DNA of 64,000 nt from Comamonas badia DSM 17552 (lineage in GTDB: Bacteria; Pseudomonadota; Gammaproteobacteria; Burkholderiales; Burkholderiaceae_C), in the NCBI RefSeq assembly GCF_000484635.1, contig NZ_AXVM01000001.1, positions 124,001 to 188,000 of the forward strand, read 5' to 3'. The notes beneath the pieces are model-generated. The model did not search any database, had not been told where the DNA came from, and was given only the letters and a program-made list of their open reading frames with translations. Below are positions 28,229-37,130 of the stretch, piece after piece. Positions within the stretch are counted from its first letter, which is position 1. Each line of letters opens with the position of its first letter. A program made the translations under genes and the position numbers.

Positions 28229-29932
28229 ATGGACCACGCATTCAAACCCTATCCCTTCACCGCGCGCAGGTACGAGGCAGCGCTGCCCACGCTGCGCGAC
28301 GGCGCGGACAGCAAGCGCCACGCGGTTGCGATCGTCGGCGGCGGCCCCGTGGGGCTGGCCGTGGCATTGGGGCTGGCCAACCACGGCATTGCCTCGGTGG
28401 TGATTGAAGCGGACGACTCCGTCTGCTTCGGCAGCCGCGCCATCTGCATTTCGCGCCGCAGCCTGGAGATCATGGAGCGGCTCGGCGCACTGCGGGCTTT
28501 TCTGGACAAGGGGCTGCCATGGACGGGTGGGCGCAGCTTCTACCGCGATGCGCAAGTGCTGCACTTTTCCATGCCCAACGACGAAAACCAGAAACTGCCG
28601 CCGATGGTGAATCTGGCGCAATACCACATCGAGCAGTTTTTGCTCGATGCCGCCGAGCGGCGCTCCGACCTCATAGACATCCGCTGGCAGACCCGGATGA
28701 CCGCGCTCGATGCGCGCGATGACGGCGTGACGCTTGGCCTCTCCACGCCCAAGGGCGATTACACCCTGGGCGCGGACTGGCTGGTCGCCGCCGACGGCGG
28801 GCGCAGCGCGGCGCGCGAGGCGCTCGGCCTGCAGCTCCAGGGCACGAGCTACGAAGGCCGCTACGTGATCGTCGACATCGCGATGGACAGCGCCCGGCCG
28901 ACCGAGCGCCTGGCCTACTTCGATCCGCCGTCCAACCCGGGCTCCACCGTGCTGGTGCACAAGCAGCCCGACGGCGTCTGGCGCATCGACTACCAGCTGC
29001 GCGACGGCGAAGACCCCGACGAGGCCGTCAAACCGGAGAACGTCATTCCGCGGGTGCGCAATCTCCTGGAGAACATGGGCGAATCGCCCGACTGGTCACC
29101 GATCTGGATCACGGTCTACAAGGCCAACGCCCTCACGCTGCAAAAGTACCGCCACGGCCGCGTGCTGTTCGCCGGCGACGCGGCGCACCTGGTGCCGATC
29201 TTCGGCGTGCGCGGCGCGAATTCCGGAATCGACGATGCCGACAACCTGGCGTGGAAGCTCGCCTTCGTCGTGCGAGGACTCGCGTCCGAGCGCCTGCTCG
29301 ACAGTTATTCCGACGAACGCGTCGCCGCCGCGCACGAAAACCTGAGCCATGGCACCAAGAGCACCGAATTCATGTCGCCGCCTTCGTTCGCCTTCGAACT
29401 CATGCGCCATGCGGCGCTGGGCCTGGCCGTCCAGCATCCCGCCGTGCGCTCGCTGATCAATCCCAGGCAGACGTCGGCCATCGCGTACACCGCATCCCCG
29501 CTCAACTGGGCGCCCGAGCGCTCTGCGGAATTCGACGCCGGTCCCCAGCCGGGGACGGTGCTGCCCGAGTGCCCGGTCCGAATCCTGCAAAGCGGTCAAG
29601 CGCGCAACGGGCATGTGACCGATCTGCTCGGCCTCTGGTTCACGCTGCTGCACTTCACCGATGAGGGAGTGTTGCCCGAAGACCTGGTGGCGCTGGAGCG
29701 GGAAATGACCAAGGATGGCGTGCCGTTCAAGGTCGCCGTGCTCAGCCGGCGCGAGGGATCTCCGACGACCGACCCGAGTGGCTGGGATCACACCGGCCGG
29801 CTCTTCCCCCTGTACGGCGCCGCACCGGGCAGCACCTACCTGGTGCGTCCCGATGGACACGTGATGGCGCGCTGGCGAACCGCCGCACGCGCGGAGATCG
29901 CGGCCGCCGTCCGGCACGCGCTGCATGCCTGA
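28229..29932 (+). CDS. FAD-dependent aromatic-ring monooxygenase (class A, PheA/TfdB/MhpA-like)
   Basis: A 567-residue flavoprotein hydroxylase expected to use NAD(P)H and O2 on an aromatic substrate. The N-terminal FAD dinucleotide fold is AIVGGGPVGLAVALGLANHG (about 34-53), the second FAD motif is the DG-containing WLVAADGGRSAAREALG, and the third is VLFAGDAAHLVPIFGVRGAN. A C-terminal thioredoxin-like domain (about 450-567) is typical of the phenol-hydroxylase branch. GAAAGGAGTTTC precedes ATG 28229. The next gene encodes a DUF2783 protein, a common companion of this enzyme type. The substrate is unknown. Confidence 0.9.
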   Translation: MDHAFKPYPFTARRYEAALPTLRDGADSKRHAVAIVGGGPVGLAVALGLANHGIASVVIEADDSVCFGSRAICISRRSLEIMERLGALRAFLDKGLPWTGGRSFYRDAQVLHFSMPNDENQKLPPMVNLAQYHIEQFLLDAAERRSDLIDIRWQTRMTALDARDDGVTLGLSTPKGDYTLGADWLVAADGGRSAAREALGLQLQGTSYEGRYVIVDIAMDSARPTERLAYFDPPSNPGSTVLVHKQPDGVWRIDYQLRDGEDPDEAVKPENVIPRVRNLLENMGESPDWSPIWITVYKANALTLQKYRHGRVLFAGDAAHLVPIFGVRGANSGIDDADNLAWKLAFVVRGLASERLLDSYSDERVAAAHENLSHGTKSTEFMSPPSFAFELMRHAALGLAVQHPAVRSLINPRQTSAIAYTASPLNWAPERSAEFDAGPQPGTVLPECPVRILQSGQARNGHVTDLLGLWFTLLHFTDEGVLPEDLVALEREMTKDGVPFKVAVLSRREGSPTTDPSGWDHTGRLFPLYGAAPGSTYLVRPDGHVMARWRTAARAEIAAAVRHALHA

Positions 29933-29962
29933 CCAACCAGCGCTCCGGCGCAAAGGAAAACC

Positions 29963-30175
29963 ATGACGGACAGCGATCTGGATGCGGTTTACACGCAGTT
30001 GTGCAAAACCATGACCGATATCGGTGAAGCGGATGCCTCTTTGTTCCTCGCGCGCTTCGCGCTGCTGGCGGTCACCGAGCTCGGCGACCCCACGCTTGCA
30101 CGCAGGCTGATCGGGGAAGCGGCCGCCTTCAAGCCGGCTTCAAGCCCGCCCATCACCAGCGGCGTGCCATCCTAA
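29963..30175 (+). CDS. DUF2783 family protein
   Basis: A 70-residue protein (MTDSDLDAVYTQLCKTMTDI, then ADASLFLARFALLAVTELGD) of the DUF2783 family, small helical proteins found next to aromatic FAD hydroxylase genes. It lies 30 bases after the hydroxylase with AAAGGAAAA upstream of its ATG. It may be an accessory or stabilising partner of that enzyme; no function has been shown that I know of. It converges on an MFS transporter gene with a 16-base gap. Confidence 0.8.
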   Translation: MTDSDLDAVYTQLCKTMTDIGEADASLFLARFALLAVTELGDPTLARRLIGEAAAFKPASSPPITSGVPS

Positions 30176-30191
30176 AGACATCCCTCCAGCG

Positions 30192-31352
30192 TCAGGCGGC
30201 GGCACGGGTTTTGTCACCCGCCGTGCCCAGCCCGACCAGCACCAGCCCGCAGGCCGCCAGCGCCGCGCCCACCAGCGGCACGGCGGCGTAGCCCAGCCCC
30301 GCGCTGATCGCGGCGCCGCCCAGCGCCGCACCGATGGCGTTGCCCAGGTTGAAGGCGCCGATGTTGACCGACGAGGCCAGGCCCGGCGCCTGCGACGCCG
30401 CCTGCATGACGCGCATCTGCACCGCTGGCACGATGCCGAAGGCCGCCGCGCCCCAGACCACCAGGGCTATGGCCGCGCCCACCTGGCTGCGCAGCACCCA
30501 GGGCAGCAGCAGCATGACCAGCACCAGCGCGGCGAAGACGATACGGGTGGCGCCGCTCAGCGACCAATCGGCCAGGCGCCCGCCGATCTTGTTGCCCAGC
30601 GTGAAGCCGACGCCGATCAGCACCAGCGCAAACGCCACGAAACCCGGGCTGGCGTGGGTGATGTCGGCCAGCACCGGCGCCACGTAGGTGTAGAGCGCGA
30701 ACATCGCGCTCGCGCCCAGCACCGTGGTGCCCAGCGCCTGCAGCACCGCCGGGCGGGTCAGCACCGCCAGCTCGCGGCGCACGTCGGGGCGCGCGCCGGG
30801 TTCGCCCTCGGGCAGCGCCAGCCACAGCGCGGCGATGGTGAGCAGGCCGAGGGCGGCGGTGCCGCCGAAGGCGACGCGCCAGCCCACCTGCTGGCCGATC
30901 CAGGTGGCCGCCGGCACGCCGCCGATGTTGGCCACCGTCAGGCCCATGAACATCGCCGCGATCGCGCTGGCCTGCCGGTCTTTTGGAACGATGCCAGCCG
31001 CCACCACCGCGCCGATGCCGAAGAAGGCGCCGTGGTTCAGGCTGGTGACCAGGCGCGAGAGCAGCAGCGTGGTGAAATCCGGCGCCAGCGCCGACAGCAG
31101 ATTGCCCACGGTGAAGATCAGCATCAGCGCCATCAGCGCCGCGCGCTTGCGCAGGCGCGCCAGCAGCAGCGTCATCACCGGCGCGCCCACCATGACGCCC
31201 ACGGCATAGGCCGAAACCAGCATGCCGGCCGTGGGAATGCCCACCTGCACGCCGTCGGCGATCACGGGCAGCAGGCCCATGGGGGTGAATTCGGTGGTGC
31301 CGATGGCGAACGCGCCCATGGCCAGGGCCAACAGGGCGGCAGAGGGTTTCAT
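30192..31352 (-). CDS. MFS transporter, AraJ/drug-efflux-like
   Basis: A 386-residue twelve-helix inner-membrane transporter of the DHA1-type (AraJ/YdhP) MFS branch. The N-terminal signature MGAFAIGTTEFTPMGLLPVI and the motif MLVSAYAVGVMVGAPVMTLL are characteristic, and the family motif A appears as LLARLRKRAALMALMLIFTV. ATG 31352 is preferred, although an in-frame GTG at 31358 would add two residues. It stands alone, facing the DUF2783 gene. The substrate is unknown; efflux of a hydrophobic compound is the usual guess. Confidence 0.88.
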   Translation of the reverse strand: MKPSAALLALAMGAFAIGTTEFTPMGLLPVIADGVQVGIPTAGMLVSAYAVGVMVGAPVMTLLLARLRKRAALMALMLIFTVGNLLSALAPDFTTLLLSRLVTSLNHGAFFGIGAVVAAGIVPKDRQASAIAAMFMGLTVANIGGVPAATWIGQQVGWRVAFGGTAALGLLTIAALWLALPEGEPGARPDVRRELAVLTRPAVLQALGTTVLGASAMFALYTYVAPVLADITHASPGFVAFALVLIGVGFTLGNKIGGRLADWSLSGATRIVFAALVLVMLLLPWVLRSQVGAAIALVVWGAAAFGIVPAVQMRVMQAASQAPGLASSVNIGAFNLGNAIGAALGGAAISAGLGYAAVPLVGAALAACGLVLVGLGTAGDKTRAAA

Positions 31353-31399
31353 GGTCACGACGTGCTTTCTTGCCGGATGCGCCGCAGCGCGATGATTTG

Positions 31400-31455
31400 C
31401 TTCTTTATCAATAGCTGTCAGCGCTTTACAGGCAACGCTTCAAGACCAGAATTAT
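31400..31455. repeat. Dispersed repeat, copy 6
   Basis: Reads cttctttatcaatagctgtc, agcgctttacaggcaacgct, tcaagaccagaatta. AT-rich ends surround an agcgctttacaggcaacgct core. It lies between the MFS gene and the 3' end of the RNase G gene, in a 112-base gap. Confidence 0.8.
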
Positions 31456-31464
31456 CCATGTTTT

Positions 31465-32949
31465 CTACAACAGCACGATGTCGTACTGGTCCGGCCCCAG
31501 GGCGCTTTCCGCCTGCAGTGATATCGGCTTGCGGATGAAATCGGACAGGCCGGCCAGGTGCTGGCTTTCCTCGTCCAGGAACAGTTCGATGACGGGCGGC
31601 GCGGCGATCACGCGGAATTCCTTGGGATTGAACTGGCGCGCCTCGCGCAGCACCTCGCGCAGGATGTCATAGCAGACGCTGCGCGCGGTCTTGACCTCGC
31701 CCACGCCGTGGCAGGTGGGGCAGGGTTCGCACAGCATGTGCGCGAGCGACTCGTGCGTGCGCTTGCGCGTCATCTCGACCAGGCCCAGCGGCGAAAACCC
31801 GCCGACCACGGTCTTCACGCGGTCGCGCGCCAGTTGCTTGCGGAACTCCGCCAGCACCGCCTCCTGGTGGTCGGCGTGCAACATGTCGATGAAATCCACG
31901 ACGACGATGCCACCGAGGTTGCGCAGGCGCAGCTGGCGCGCGATCGCGCCCGCCGCCTCCAGGTTGGTCTTGAAGATGGTTTCGTCGAAATTGCGCGCGC
32001 CGACGTAGCCGCCGGTATTCACGTCCACCGTCGTCAGCGCCTCGGTCTGGTCCACGATCAGATAGCCGCCCGACTTGAGCTCGACACGGCGCCCGAGCGC
32101 ACGCGCCACATCTTCGTCGATGCCGAACAGATCGAAGATCGGGCGCTCGCCCTTGTAGAGCTGCAGCTTGCCCGCCGCCTTGGGCATGTACTCGGCGCCA
32201 AAGCTGGAGAGCAGCGCGAACTGCTCGCGCGAATCAAGGCGCACGCTGCTCGTCTGCTCACCCACCAGATCGCGCAGCACGCGCTGCAGCAGGCTCAGGT
32301 CCAGGTGCAGCAGCGAGCCCGCCGGCAACTGCTGCGCGGCGGCGCGTATGCCGGACCAGGTCTTGCGCAGGTAGGCGATGTCTTCCGCCAGTTCCGCATC
32401 GCTGGCGTCTTCCGCGTTGGTGCGCAGGATGAAACCGCCTCCCCCGCCGCTGGCCTTGTCGCCCACCAGCGCCACCAGGCGCGCGCGCAGGGCATCGCGC
32501 TCCGCCTGCGCAATCTTCTGCGATACGCCCACATGCTCGTCCTGCGGCAGAAACACCAGCATGCGCCCGGCCACGCTGATCTGGGTCGAGAGCCGCGCGC
32601 CCTTGCTGCCGATCGGGTCCTTGATGACCTGCACCATCAGCGCCTGGCCCTCGAAGATCTGCTTTTCTATCGGCAGCTGGGGTTCGCCCTTGCGCCCCGG
32701 CACGTCGCCACTCTCGGCCGGGCGCTGCCAGACATCGGCCACATGCAGAAACGCGGCGCGCTCCAGCCCGATGTCGATGAAGGCCGACTGCATGCCCGGC
32801 AGCACGCGCGCGACCTTGCCCAGGTACACATTGCCGACCAGGCCGCGTTCCAGCGTGCGCTCGATGTGCAGCTCCTGCACCGCGCCGTTTTCCACCACGG
32901 CGACGCGCACCTCCTGCGGCGACCAGTTGACCAGAATATCGTTTTGCAT
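31465..32949 (-). CDS. rng: Ribonuclease G
   Basis: RNase G is the cytoplasmic endonuclease that processes the 5' end of 16S rRNA and some mRNAs. The 494-residue product starts MQNDILVNWSPQEVRVAVVE, has an S1 domain (about 38-128, GNVYLGKVARVLPGMQSAFI), catalytic-metal stretch VDVNTGGYVG ... GGIVVVDFIDM, and a zinc-link CEPCPTCHGVG. The size excludes the longer RNase E. ATG 32949 fits the family start. It is the last gene of the yebC-to-rng minus-strand block, following maf by 46 bases. Confidence 0.96.
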   Translation of the reverse strand: MQNDILVNWSPQEVRVAVVENGAVQELHIERTLERGLVGNVYLGKVARVLPGMQSAFIDIGLERAAFLHVADVWQRPAESGDVPGRKGEPQLPIEKQIFEGQALMVQVIKDPIGSKGARLSTQISVAGRMLVFLPQDEHVGVSQKIAQAERDALRARLVALVGDKASGGGGGFILRTNAEDASDAELAEDIAYLRKTWSGIRAAAQQLPAGSLLHLDLSLLQRVLRDLVGEQTSSVRLDSREQFALLSSFGAEYMPKAAGKLQLYKGERPIFDLFGIDEDVARALGRRVELKSGGYLIVDQTEALTTVDVNTGGYVGARNFDETIFKTNLEAAGAIARQLRLRNLGGIVVVDFIDMLHADHQEAVLAEFRKQLARDRVKTVVGGFSPLGLVEMTRKRTHESLAHMLCEPCPTCHGVGEVKTARSVCYDILREVLREARQFNPKEFRVIAAPPVIELFLDEESQHLAGLSDFIRKPISLQAESALGPDQYDIVLL

Positions 32950-32995
32950 GAAAGACCACCCTTGGGGAGCGATCATGCCTCAAGGCGGCGCCGCT

Positions 32996-33616
32996 TCATT
33001 CCCCGATGACGCCCGCGGCGCGCAGCAGCCGGGCGGTCTCAAACAGGGGCAGACCCATGATGCCGCTGTAGCTGCCGCTGATGCGCTCCACATGCTGGGC
33101 CGCCGCGCCCTGAATGGCATAGGCACCGGCCTTGCCCAGGGGTTCGCCGCTGGCGACGTAGGCGGCTATCTGCGCCGCCGTCATGGCGGCAAAACGCACG
33201 CGCGAAACGCTGAGCGCCGCCAGCCGCCGCCGGTCATCGGCCTGCAGCGCCACGGCGGTGAGCACCCGGTGCTCGCGCCCGGCAAGCTCGGCCAGCATGC
33301 GCCGCGCGTCGCCTGCATCCGCCGGCTTGCCGTAGATGGCACGGCCCAGCGCCACCGTGGTGTCGCTGCAGAGAATGGGGGCCGGCGCCAGCCCGCGGCG
33401 CTTGCACCGTGCCACGGCGGCATCGAGCTTGAGCGCCGTCACGCGCTGCACGTAGGCACTGGGTGATTCGCCGTTCAGCACCACCTCGATCGCTTCGGCA
33501 TCCTCGTGCTCGTCACCCGGCGCATTGGCCAGCAGCAACGCATGGCGTACGCCGAGCTGCTCCAGCAACTGGCGCCGGCGCGGGCTCTGGGAGGCGAGGT
33601 AGATGAAGGCTGGCAT
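32996..33616 (-). CDS. maf: Maf-family nucleoside triphosphate pyrophosphatase
   Basis: Maf hydrolyses non-canonical or excess nucleotides (dTTP/UTP type in the YhdE branch) to monophosphates. The 206-residue product opens [20 protein letters not shown], the diagnostic P-loop-like SxSPRR motif, with catalytic-pocket CSDTTVALG and [23 protein letters not shown] 33616 was chosen over an upstream in-frame codon at 33637 because it fits the family N-terminus. It precedes rng and follows rlmH by 25 bases, the usual order. Confidence 0.95.
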   Translation of the reverse strand: MPAFIYLASQSPRRRQLLEQLGVRHALLLANAPGDEHEDAEAIEVVLNGESPSAYVQRVTALKLDAAVARCKRRGLAPAPILCSDTTVALGRAIYGKPADAGDARRMLAELAGREHRVLTAVALQADDRRRLAALSVSRVRFAAMTAAQIAAYVASGEPLGKAGAYAIQGAAAQHVERISGSYSGIMGLPLFETARLLRAAGVIGE

Positions 33617-33641
33617 GCGGGACTCGTGGGGCAGCACAGGC

Positions 33642-34109
33642 TCATTCCCTATGGTAGGGATGCCCCGCGTTGACCGACCAGGCGCGGTAGAGCTGCTCGA
33701 TCAGCAGCACCCGCACCAGGGCGTGCGGCAGCGTCATGTCCGACAGACGGATGCGCTCATGCGCCGATTGCAGCAGCGCGGGATCCAGCCCATCCGGGCC
33801 ACCGATGATGAGCGCCACGTCGTCACCGGAAAGCTGCCAGTCCCTGAGCCTTGCAGCCAGCGCCTGCGTGCTCAGGCGCGTGCCGTGTTCATCCAGCGCC
33901 ACGCGGTGCACGCCGCGCGCCAATGCGGCTTCTATGCGCTCACGTTCGGCGGCCTGCAGGGTCTGCACGGCCTTGGAGCCGCGCGGCTCGGTCTTGACGG
34001 CCTTGAGTTCCACCTTCAGCTCGGGCGGAAAGCGCTTGGCGTAGTCCTCCCAGGCGGTGCGCGCCCAGTCGGGCACGCGCTGGCCGACGGCGACGATGCT
34101 CAGGCGCAT
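33642..34109 (-). CDS. rlmH: 23S rRNA pseudouridine-1915 N3-methyltransferase RlmH
   Basis: RlmH is a SPOUT-fold methyltransferase that modifies pseudouridine 1915 of 23S rRNA on assembled 70S ribosomes. The 155-residue product has [20 protein letters not shown] at its start and the trefoil-knot AdoMet-binding [13 protein letters not shown] and [20 protein letters not shown] at the end, with the conserved C-terminal YHRE. It starts 6 bases after rsfS stops. Size is exactly that of the family. Confidence 0.96.
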   Translation of the reverse strand: MRLSIVAVGQRVPDWARTAWEDYAKRFPPELKVELKAVKTEPRGSKAVQTLQAAERERIEAALARGVHRVALDEHGTRLSTQALAARLRDWQLSGDDVALIIGGPDGLDPALLQSAHERIRLSDMTLPHALVRVLLIEQLYRAWSVNAGHPYHRE

Positions 34110-34115
34110 CGGCGT

Positions 34116-34799
34116 TCACGCCTTGCGGCTGGGGGTCTTTCGTGCAGGGGCCTTGGCCGGTGCGGCGCGCTTGGCCGCCGCCTTCCTGGCGGTGGGCTTG
34201 TTCACCACCACCGTCTTCAGCGGAGCTGCCTTTTTTGCGGCCGGCGCGACGGGCTTGGCGGCGAGTGGCTTGGCAGGGGCTTTTTGGGCAACCACTTTCT
34301 TCGTGGCCGCTTTCCTTGCCACCGGCTTGGCCGCTGCCGTCTTCCTTGCCGCCGATTTGCGTGCCGGCGTGGCCTGCTCTTCGGGTGGCGCCGTGAGATT
34401 GCGCGGCTTGACCGCCCCCAGCTTCATGCGCACCGGCTTTTCGCCCCAGATCTCTTCCAGCCGGTAATACTGGCGGATGGCGGGCTGCATGATGTGGCAG
34501 ACCGCCGCGCCGCAATCGATGATGATCCACTCGCCGTTGTCCTCGCCTTCGCTGCGCGGCTTGGGCAGGCCCGCGTCGCGCACCGCATCGCGCACGCTGG
34601 CCGCGAGCGCCTTGGTCTGGCGGTTGGAGTTGCCGGTGGCGATGATCACGCGCTCGAACAGCGGCGAGAGGTGCTCGGTATCGAACACGCGGATGTCCGC
34701 CGCCTTCACGTCTTCCAGACCGTCAACGATGGCACGCTGCAGTTTGGTGAGCAATTTCTTGGCGGCAGCGTCTGTGGCGGGTGCAGTGGTCATCGGCAA
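34116..34799 (-). CDS. rsfS: Ribosomal silencing factor RsfS with a long basic tail
   Basis: RsfS binds L14 and blocks subunit joining when nutrients are low. Residues about 12-125 of the 227-residue product are a complete RsfS domain (KLLTKLQRAIVDGLEDVKAA, FDTEHLSPLFERVIIATGNS, and GEDNGEWIIIDCGAAVCHIM). Residues about 130-227 form an unusual Lys/Ala/Pro-rich tail of histone-H1-like repeats (AARKTAAAKPVARKAATKKV and similar). Typical RsfS ends near residue 115-130. Starts at 34799 or 34793 are both possible. The tail may bind RNA or acidic surfaces. It precedes rlmH by 6 bases. Confidence 0.94.
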   Translation of the reverse strand: MPMTTAPATDAAAKKLLTKLQRAIVDGLEDVKAADIRVFDTEHLSPLFERVIIATGNSNRQTKALAASVRDAVRDAGLPKPRSEGEDNGEWIIIDCGAAVCHIMQPAIRQYYRLEEIWGEKPVRMKLGAVKPRNLTAPPEEQATPARKSAARKTAAAKPVARKAATKKVVAQKAPAKPLAAKPVAPAAKKAAPLKTVVVNKPTARKAAAKRAAPAKAPARKTPSRKA

Positions 34800-34849
34800 T
34801 GGGAAAGTAGTGGTCGGGAAGGCACAGTGTCGGGGATTTGGGTTTCCAG

Positions 34850-34900
34850 ATCAAATCTGGCTGCAGCGCTTGCCAGGCATGCGCTGAAAGCTATCAAATC
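34850..34900. repeat. Dispersed repeat, copy 7, at the 3' end of hemF
   Basis: Reads agatcaaatctggctgcagc, gcttgccaggcatgcgctga, aagctatcaaa. It ends inside hemF: the hemF stop codon (34894-34896) is part of the repeat's 'tatcaaat' end. It occupies most of the 94-base gap to rsfS, where nadD would be expected. Confidence 0.85.
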
Positions 34901-35832
34901 CAGGAACGCGGTTTGAGGTAGTAGCTGGTCAGGCGCTCTTCGGGCGAACCCGGCGCGGGCCGGTGCTGGTAGCTCCACGCGGCCAGCGGCGGCATGGAAA
35001 GCAGGATGGATTCGGTGCGTCCGCCCGATTGCAGGCCAAAGTGCGTGCCGCGGTCCCAGACCAGGTTGAATTCGACATAGCGCCCGCGCCGGTAGAGCTG
35101 AAACGCCCGCTCGCGCTCGCCATAGGGCATGTTCTTGCGCTGCTGCACGATGGGCAGGTAGGCGGTCGGCAAGGCATCGCCCACGCTTTGCAGCATGGCA
35201 AAGCCCTGCTCGAAGCCCAGTTCGGAAAAATCATCGAAGAAGATGCCGCCGATGCCGCGCTGCTCATCGCGGTGCCGGTTGCAGAAATACTCGTCGCACC
35301 AGGTCTTGAAGCGCGGGTAAAGCCCTTCGCCGTAGGGTGCGAGCGCGTCGCGGCAGACGCGGTGAAAGTGCACCGCATCCTCGTCAAAGCCGTAGTAGGG
35401 CGTGAGATCCATGCCGCCGCCGAACCAGCACACCGGCTCCTGCCCCGGATGGCCGGCGGCGATCATGCGCACGTTCATGTGCACCGTGGGCACATACGGG
35501 TTGCGCGGGTGAAACACCAGCGAGACGCCCATGGCCTCGAACGGCGCGCCCGCCAGTTCCGGCCGGTGCTGCGTGGCCGAGGGCGGCAGCTTGCCGCCGC
35601 TCACATCCGAAAAGCCGCAGCCCGCGCGCTCGAAGACCAGGCCGCCCTCGATGATGCGGGTGATGCCGTTGCCCTGCAGCGGCTCGTCCGGGGCCTTTTC
35701 CCAGGCGTCGGCGACGGCACGGGCCCCGCCCACGCCTTCGATCTCCTGCAGCGCGTTCATGATGCGCGCCTGCAGCCCCACAAGGTAGCTGCGTACCGGC
35801 TGTACCCGGCCCGCCGGGGTGAATTGACTCAT
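34894..35832 (-). CDS. hemF: Oxygen-dependent coproporphyrinogen III oxidase
   Basis: HemF converts coproporphyrinogen III to protoporphyrinogen IX using O2. The 312-residue protein has the family signature [49 protein letters not shown] and the C-terminal [23 protein letters not shown] 35832 overlaps the purD stop by four bases (ATGA), so it is translationally coupled to purD. Its stop codon derives from a copy of the dispersed repeat. An oxygen-dependent enzyme next to nirS-type denitrification capability indicates a facultative aerobe. Confidence 0.96.
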   Translation of the reverse strand: MSQFTPAGRVQPVRSYLVGLQARIMNALQEIEGVGGARAVADAWEKAPDEPLQGNGITRIIEGGLVFERAGCGFSDVSGGKLPPSATQHRPELAGAPFEAMGVSLVFHPRNPYVPTVHMNVRMIAAGHPGQEPVCWFGGGMDLTPYYGFDEDAVHFHRVCRDALAPYGEGLYPRFKTWCDEYFCNRHRDEQRGIGGIFFDDFSELGFEQGFAMLQSVGDALPTAYLPIVQQRKNMPYGERERAFQLYRRGRYVEFNLVWDRGTHFGLQSGGRTESILLSMPPLAAWSYQHRPAPGSPEERLTSYYLKPRSWI

Positions 35833-37103
35833 TTGATGGCCCTGTGTCCGATGTCGTTGCGGTATTGCGCGCCGTCGAAGCGGATGGCGTGCAGCACCTC
35901 GTAGGCGCGCTGCTGCGCCTGGCGCACGCTGTCCGCCAATGCCGTCACGCACAGCACGCGTCCGCCCGAGGTACGCAGCGTGCCGCCTGCAAGCTGGGTG
36001 CCGGCATGAAAAACCATGGCGTCGTCCTGCTCGGGCGCGATGCCGGTGATGGCGTCGCCCTGGCGCGGGTTTTCCGGGTAGCCATGCGCGGCCATCACCA
36101 CGCCCAGGGCGGTGCGCCGGTCCCACTGCAGCTCCACGCCATCGAGCCTGCCATCGACGGCCGCGTTGAGCAGATCGACCAGATCGCTCTTGAGCCGCAG
36201 CAGGATGGGCTGGGTTTCCGGGTCGCCCATGCGGCAGTTGAATTCCAGCACCTTGATCTGGCCCTGCGCGCCGATCATCAAACCGGCATAGAGAAAGCCG
36301 GTGTAGGGAATGCCATCCTTTTCCATGCCGCGCACGGCGGGCAGGATGACTTCGCGCATCGCGCGCGCGTGCACGTCGGCCGTGACCACCGGCGCGGGCG
36401 AATAGGCGCCCATGCCGCCGGTGTTGGGGCCAGCATCGCCGTCCTTGAGCCGCTTGTGGTCCTGGCTGGTGGCCAGCGCCGCCACATGCTTGCCGTCCGA
36501 GAGCACGATGAAGCTGGCCTCTTCGCCTTCGAGGAACTGCTCTATCACCACCCGCGCCACGCCTTCGTCGGCGCCGCCGTAAGCGTTGTCCACCAGCATG
36601 AAATCCACGGCCGCATGGGCTTCGGCCAGCGTGTCCGCCACCACCACGCCCTTGCCGGCCGCCAGTCCGTCGGCCTTGATGACGATGGGCGCGCCCAGGC
36701 GATCGACGAAGGCGTGCGCCGCCACCGGATCGGTGAAGGTGTCGTAATCGGCCGTGGGAATGCCGTGGCGGCGCATGAAGGCCTTGGAGAAGGCCTTGGA
36801 GCTCTCCAGCTGCGCCGCCGCGCGCGTGGGTCCGAAGATGCGCAGGCCCCTGGCGCGGAAGGCATCGACCACCCCGGCGGCCAGCGGCGCCTCGGGACCG
36901 ACCACGGTGAGCCCGATCTTGTTGGCGAGCGCCCAATCCGCGAGCTGCTGCACGTCGGTGATGGGCAGGTTCTCCAGCCGCGGCGACAGGGCCGTTCCGC
37001 CATTGCCCGGCGCCACATAGACCGTGCTGGCCTTGGGCGACTGCACCAGCTTCCAGGCCAGCGCGTGTTCGCGCCCGCCGCCACCGATAACAAGAATTTT
37101 CAT
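35829..37103 (-). CDS. purD: Phosphoribosylamine-glycine ligase (GAR synthetase)
   Basis: PurD catalyses ATP-dependent joining of phosphoribosylamine and glycine, step two of purine synthesis. The 424-residue product has the ATP-grasp layout: N-terminal [39 protein letters not shown] in the ATP-grasp lobe, [20 protein letters not shown] and the metal-binding [15 protein letters not shown]. It overlaps hemF by four bases. Only 27 bases separate it from the upstream type III restriction gene on the same strand, so it depends on the R-M operon transcript or on a promoter within res. Confidence 0.97.
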   Translation of the reverse strand: MKILVIGGGGREHALAWKLVQSPKASTVYVAPGNGGTALSPRLENLPITDVQQLADWALANKIGLTVVGPEAPLAAGVVDAFRARGLRIFGPTRAAAQLESSKAFSKAFMRRHGIPTADYDTFTDPVAAHAFVDRLGAPIVIKADGLAAGKGVVVADTLAEAHAAVDFMLVDNAYGGADEGVARVVIEQFLEGEEASFIVLSDGKHVAALATSQDHKRLKDGDAGPNTGGMGAYSPAPVVTADVHARAMREVILPAVRGMEKDGIPYTGFLYAGLMIGAQGQIKVLEFNCRMGDPETQPILLRLKSDLVDLLNAAVDGRLDGVELQWDRRTALGVVMAAHGYPENPRQGDAITGIAPEQDDAMVFHAGTQLAGGTLRTSGGRVLCVTALADSVRQAQQRAYEVLHAIRFDGAQYRNDIGHRAIK

Positions 37104-37130
37104 ACTGCGTGCTGTGTGAGGGCTGGCATC

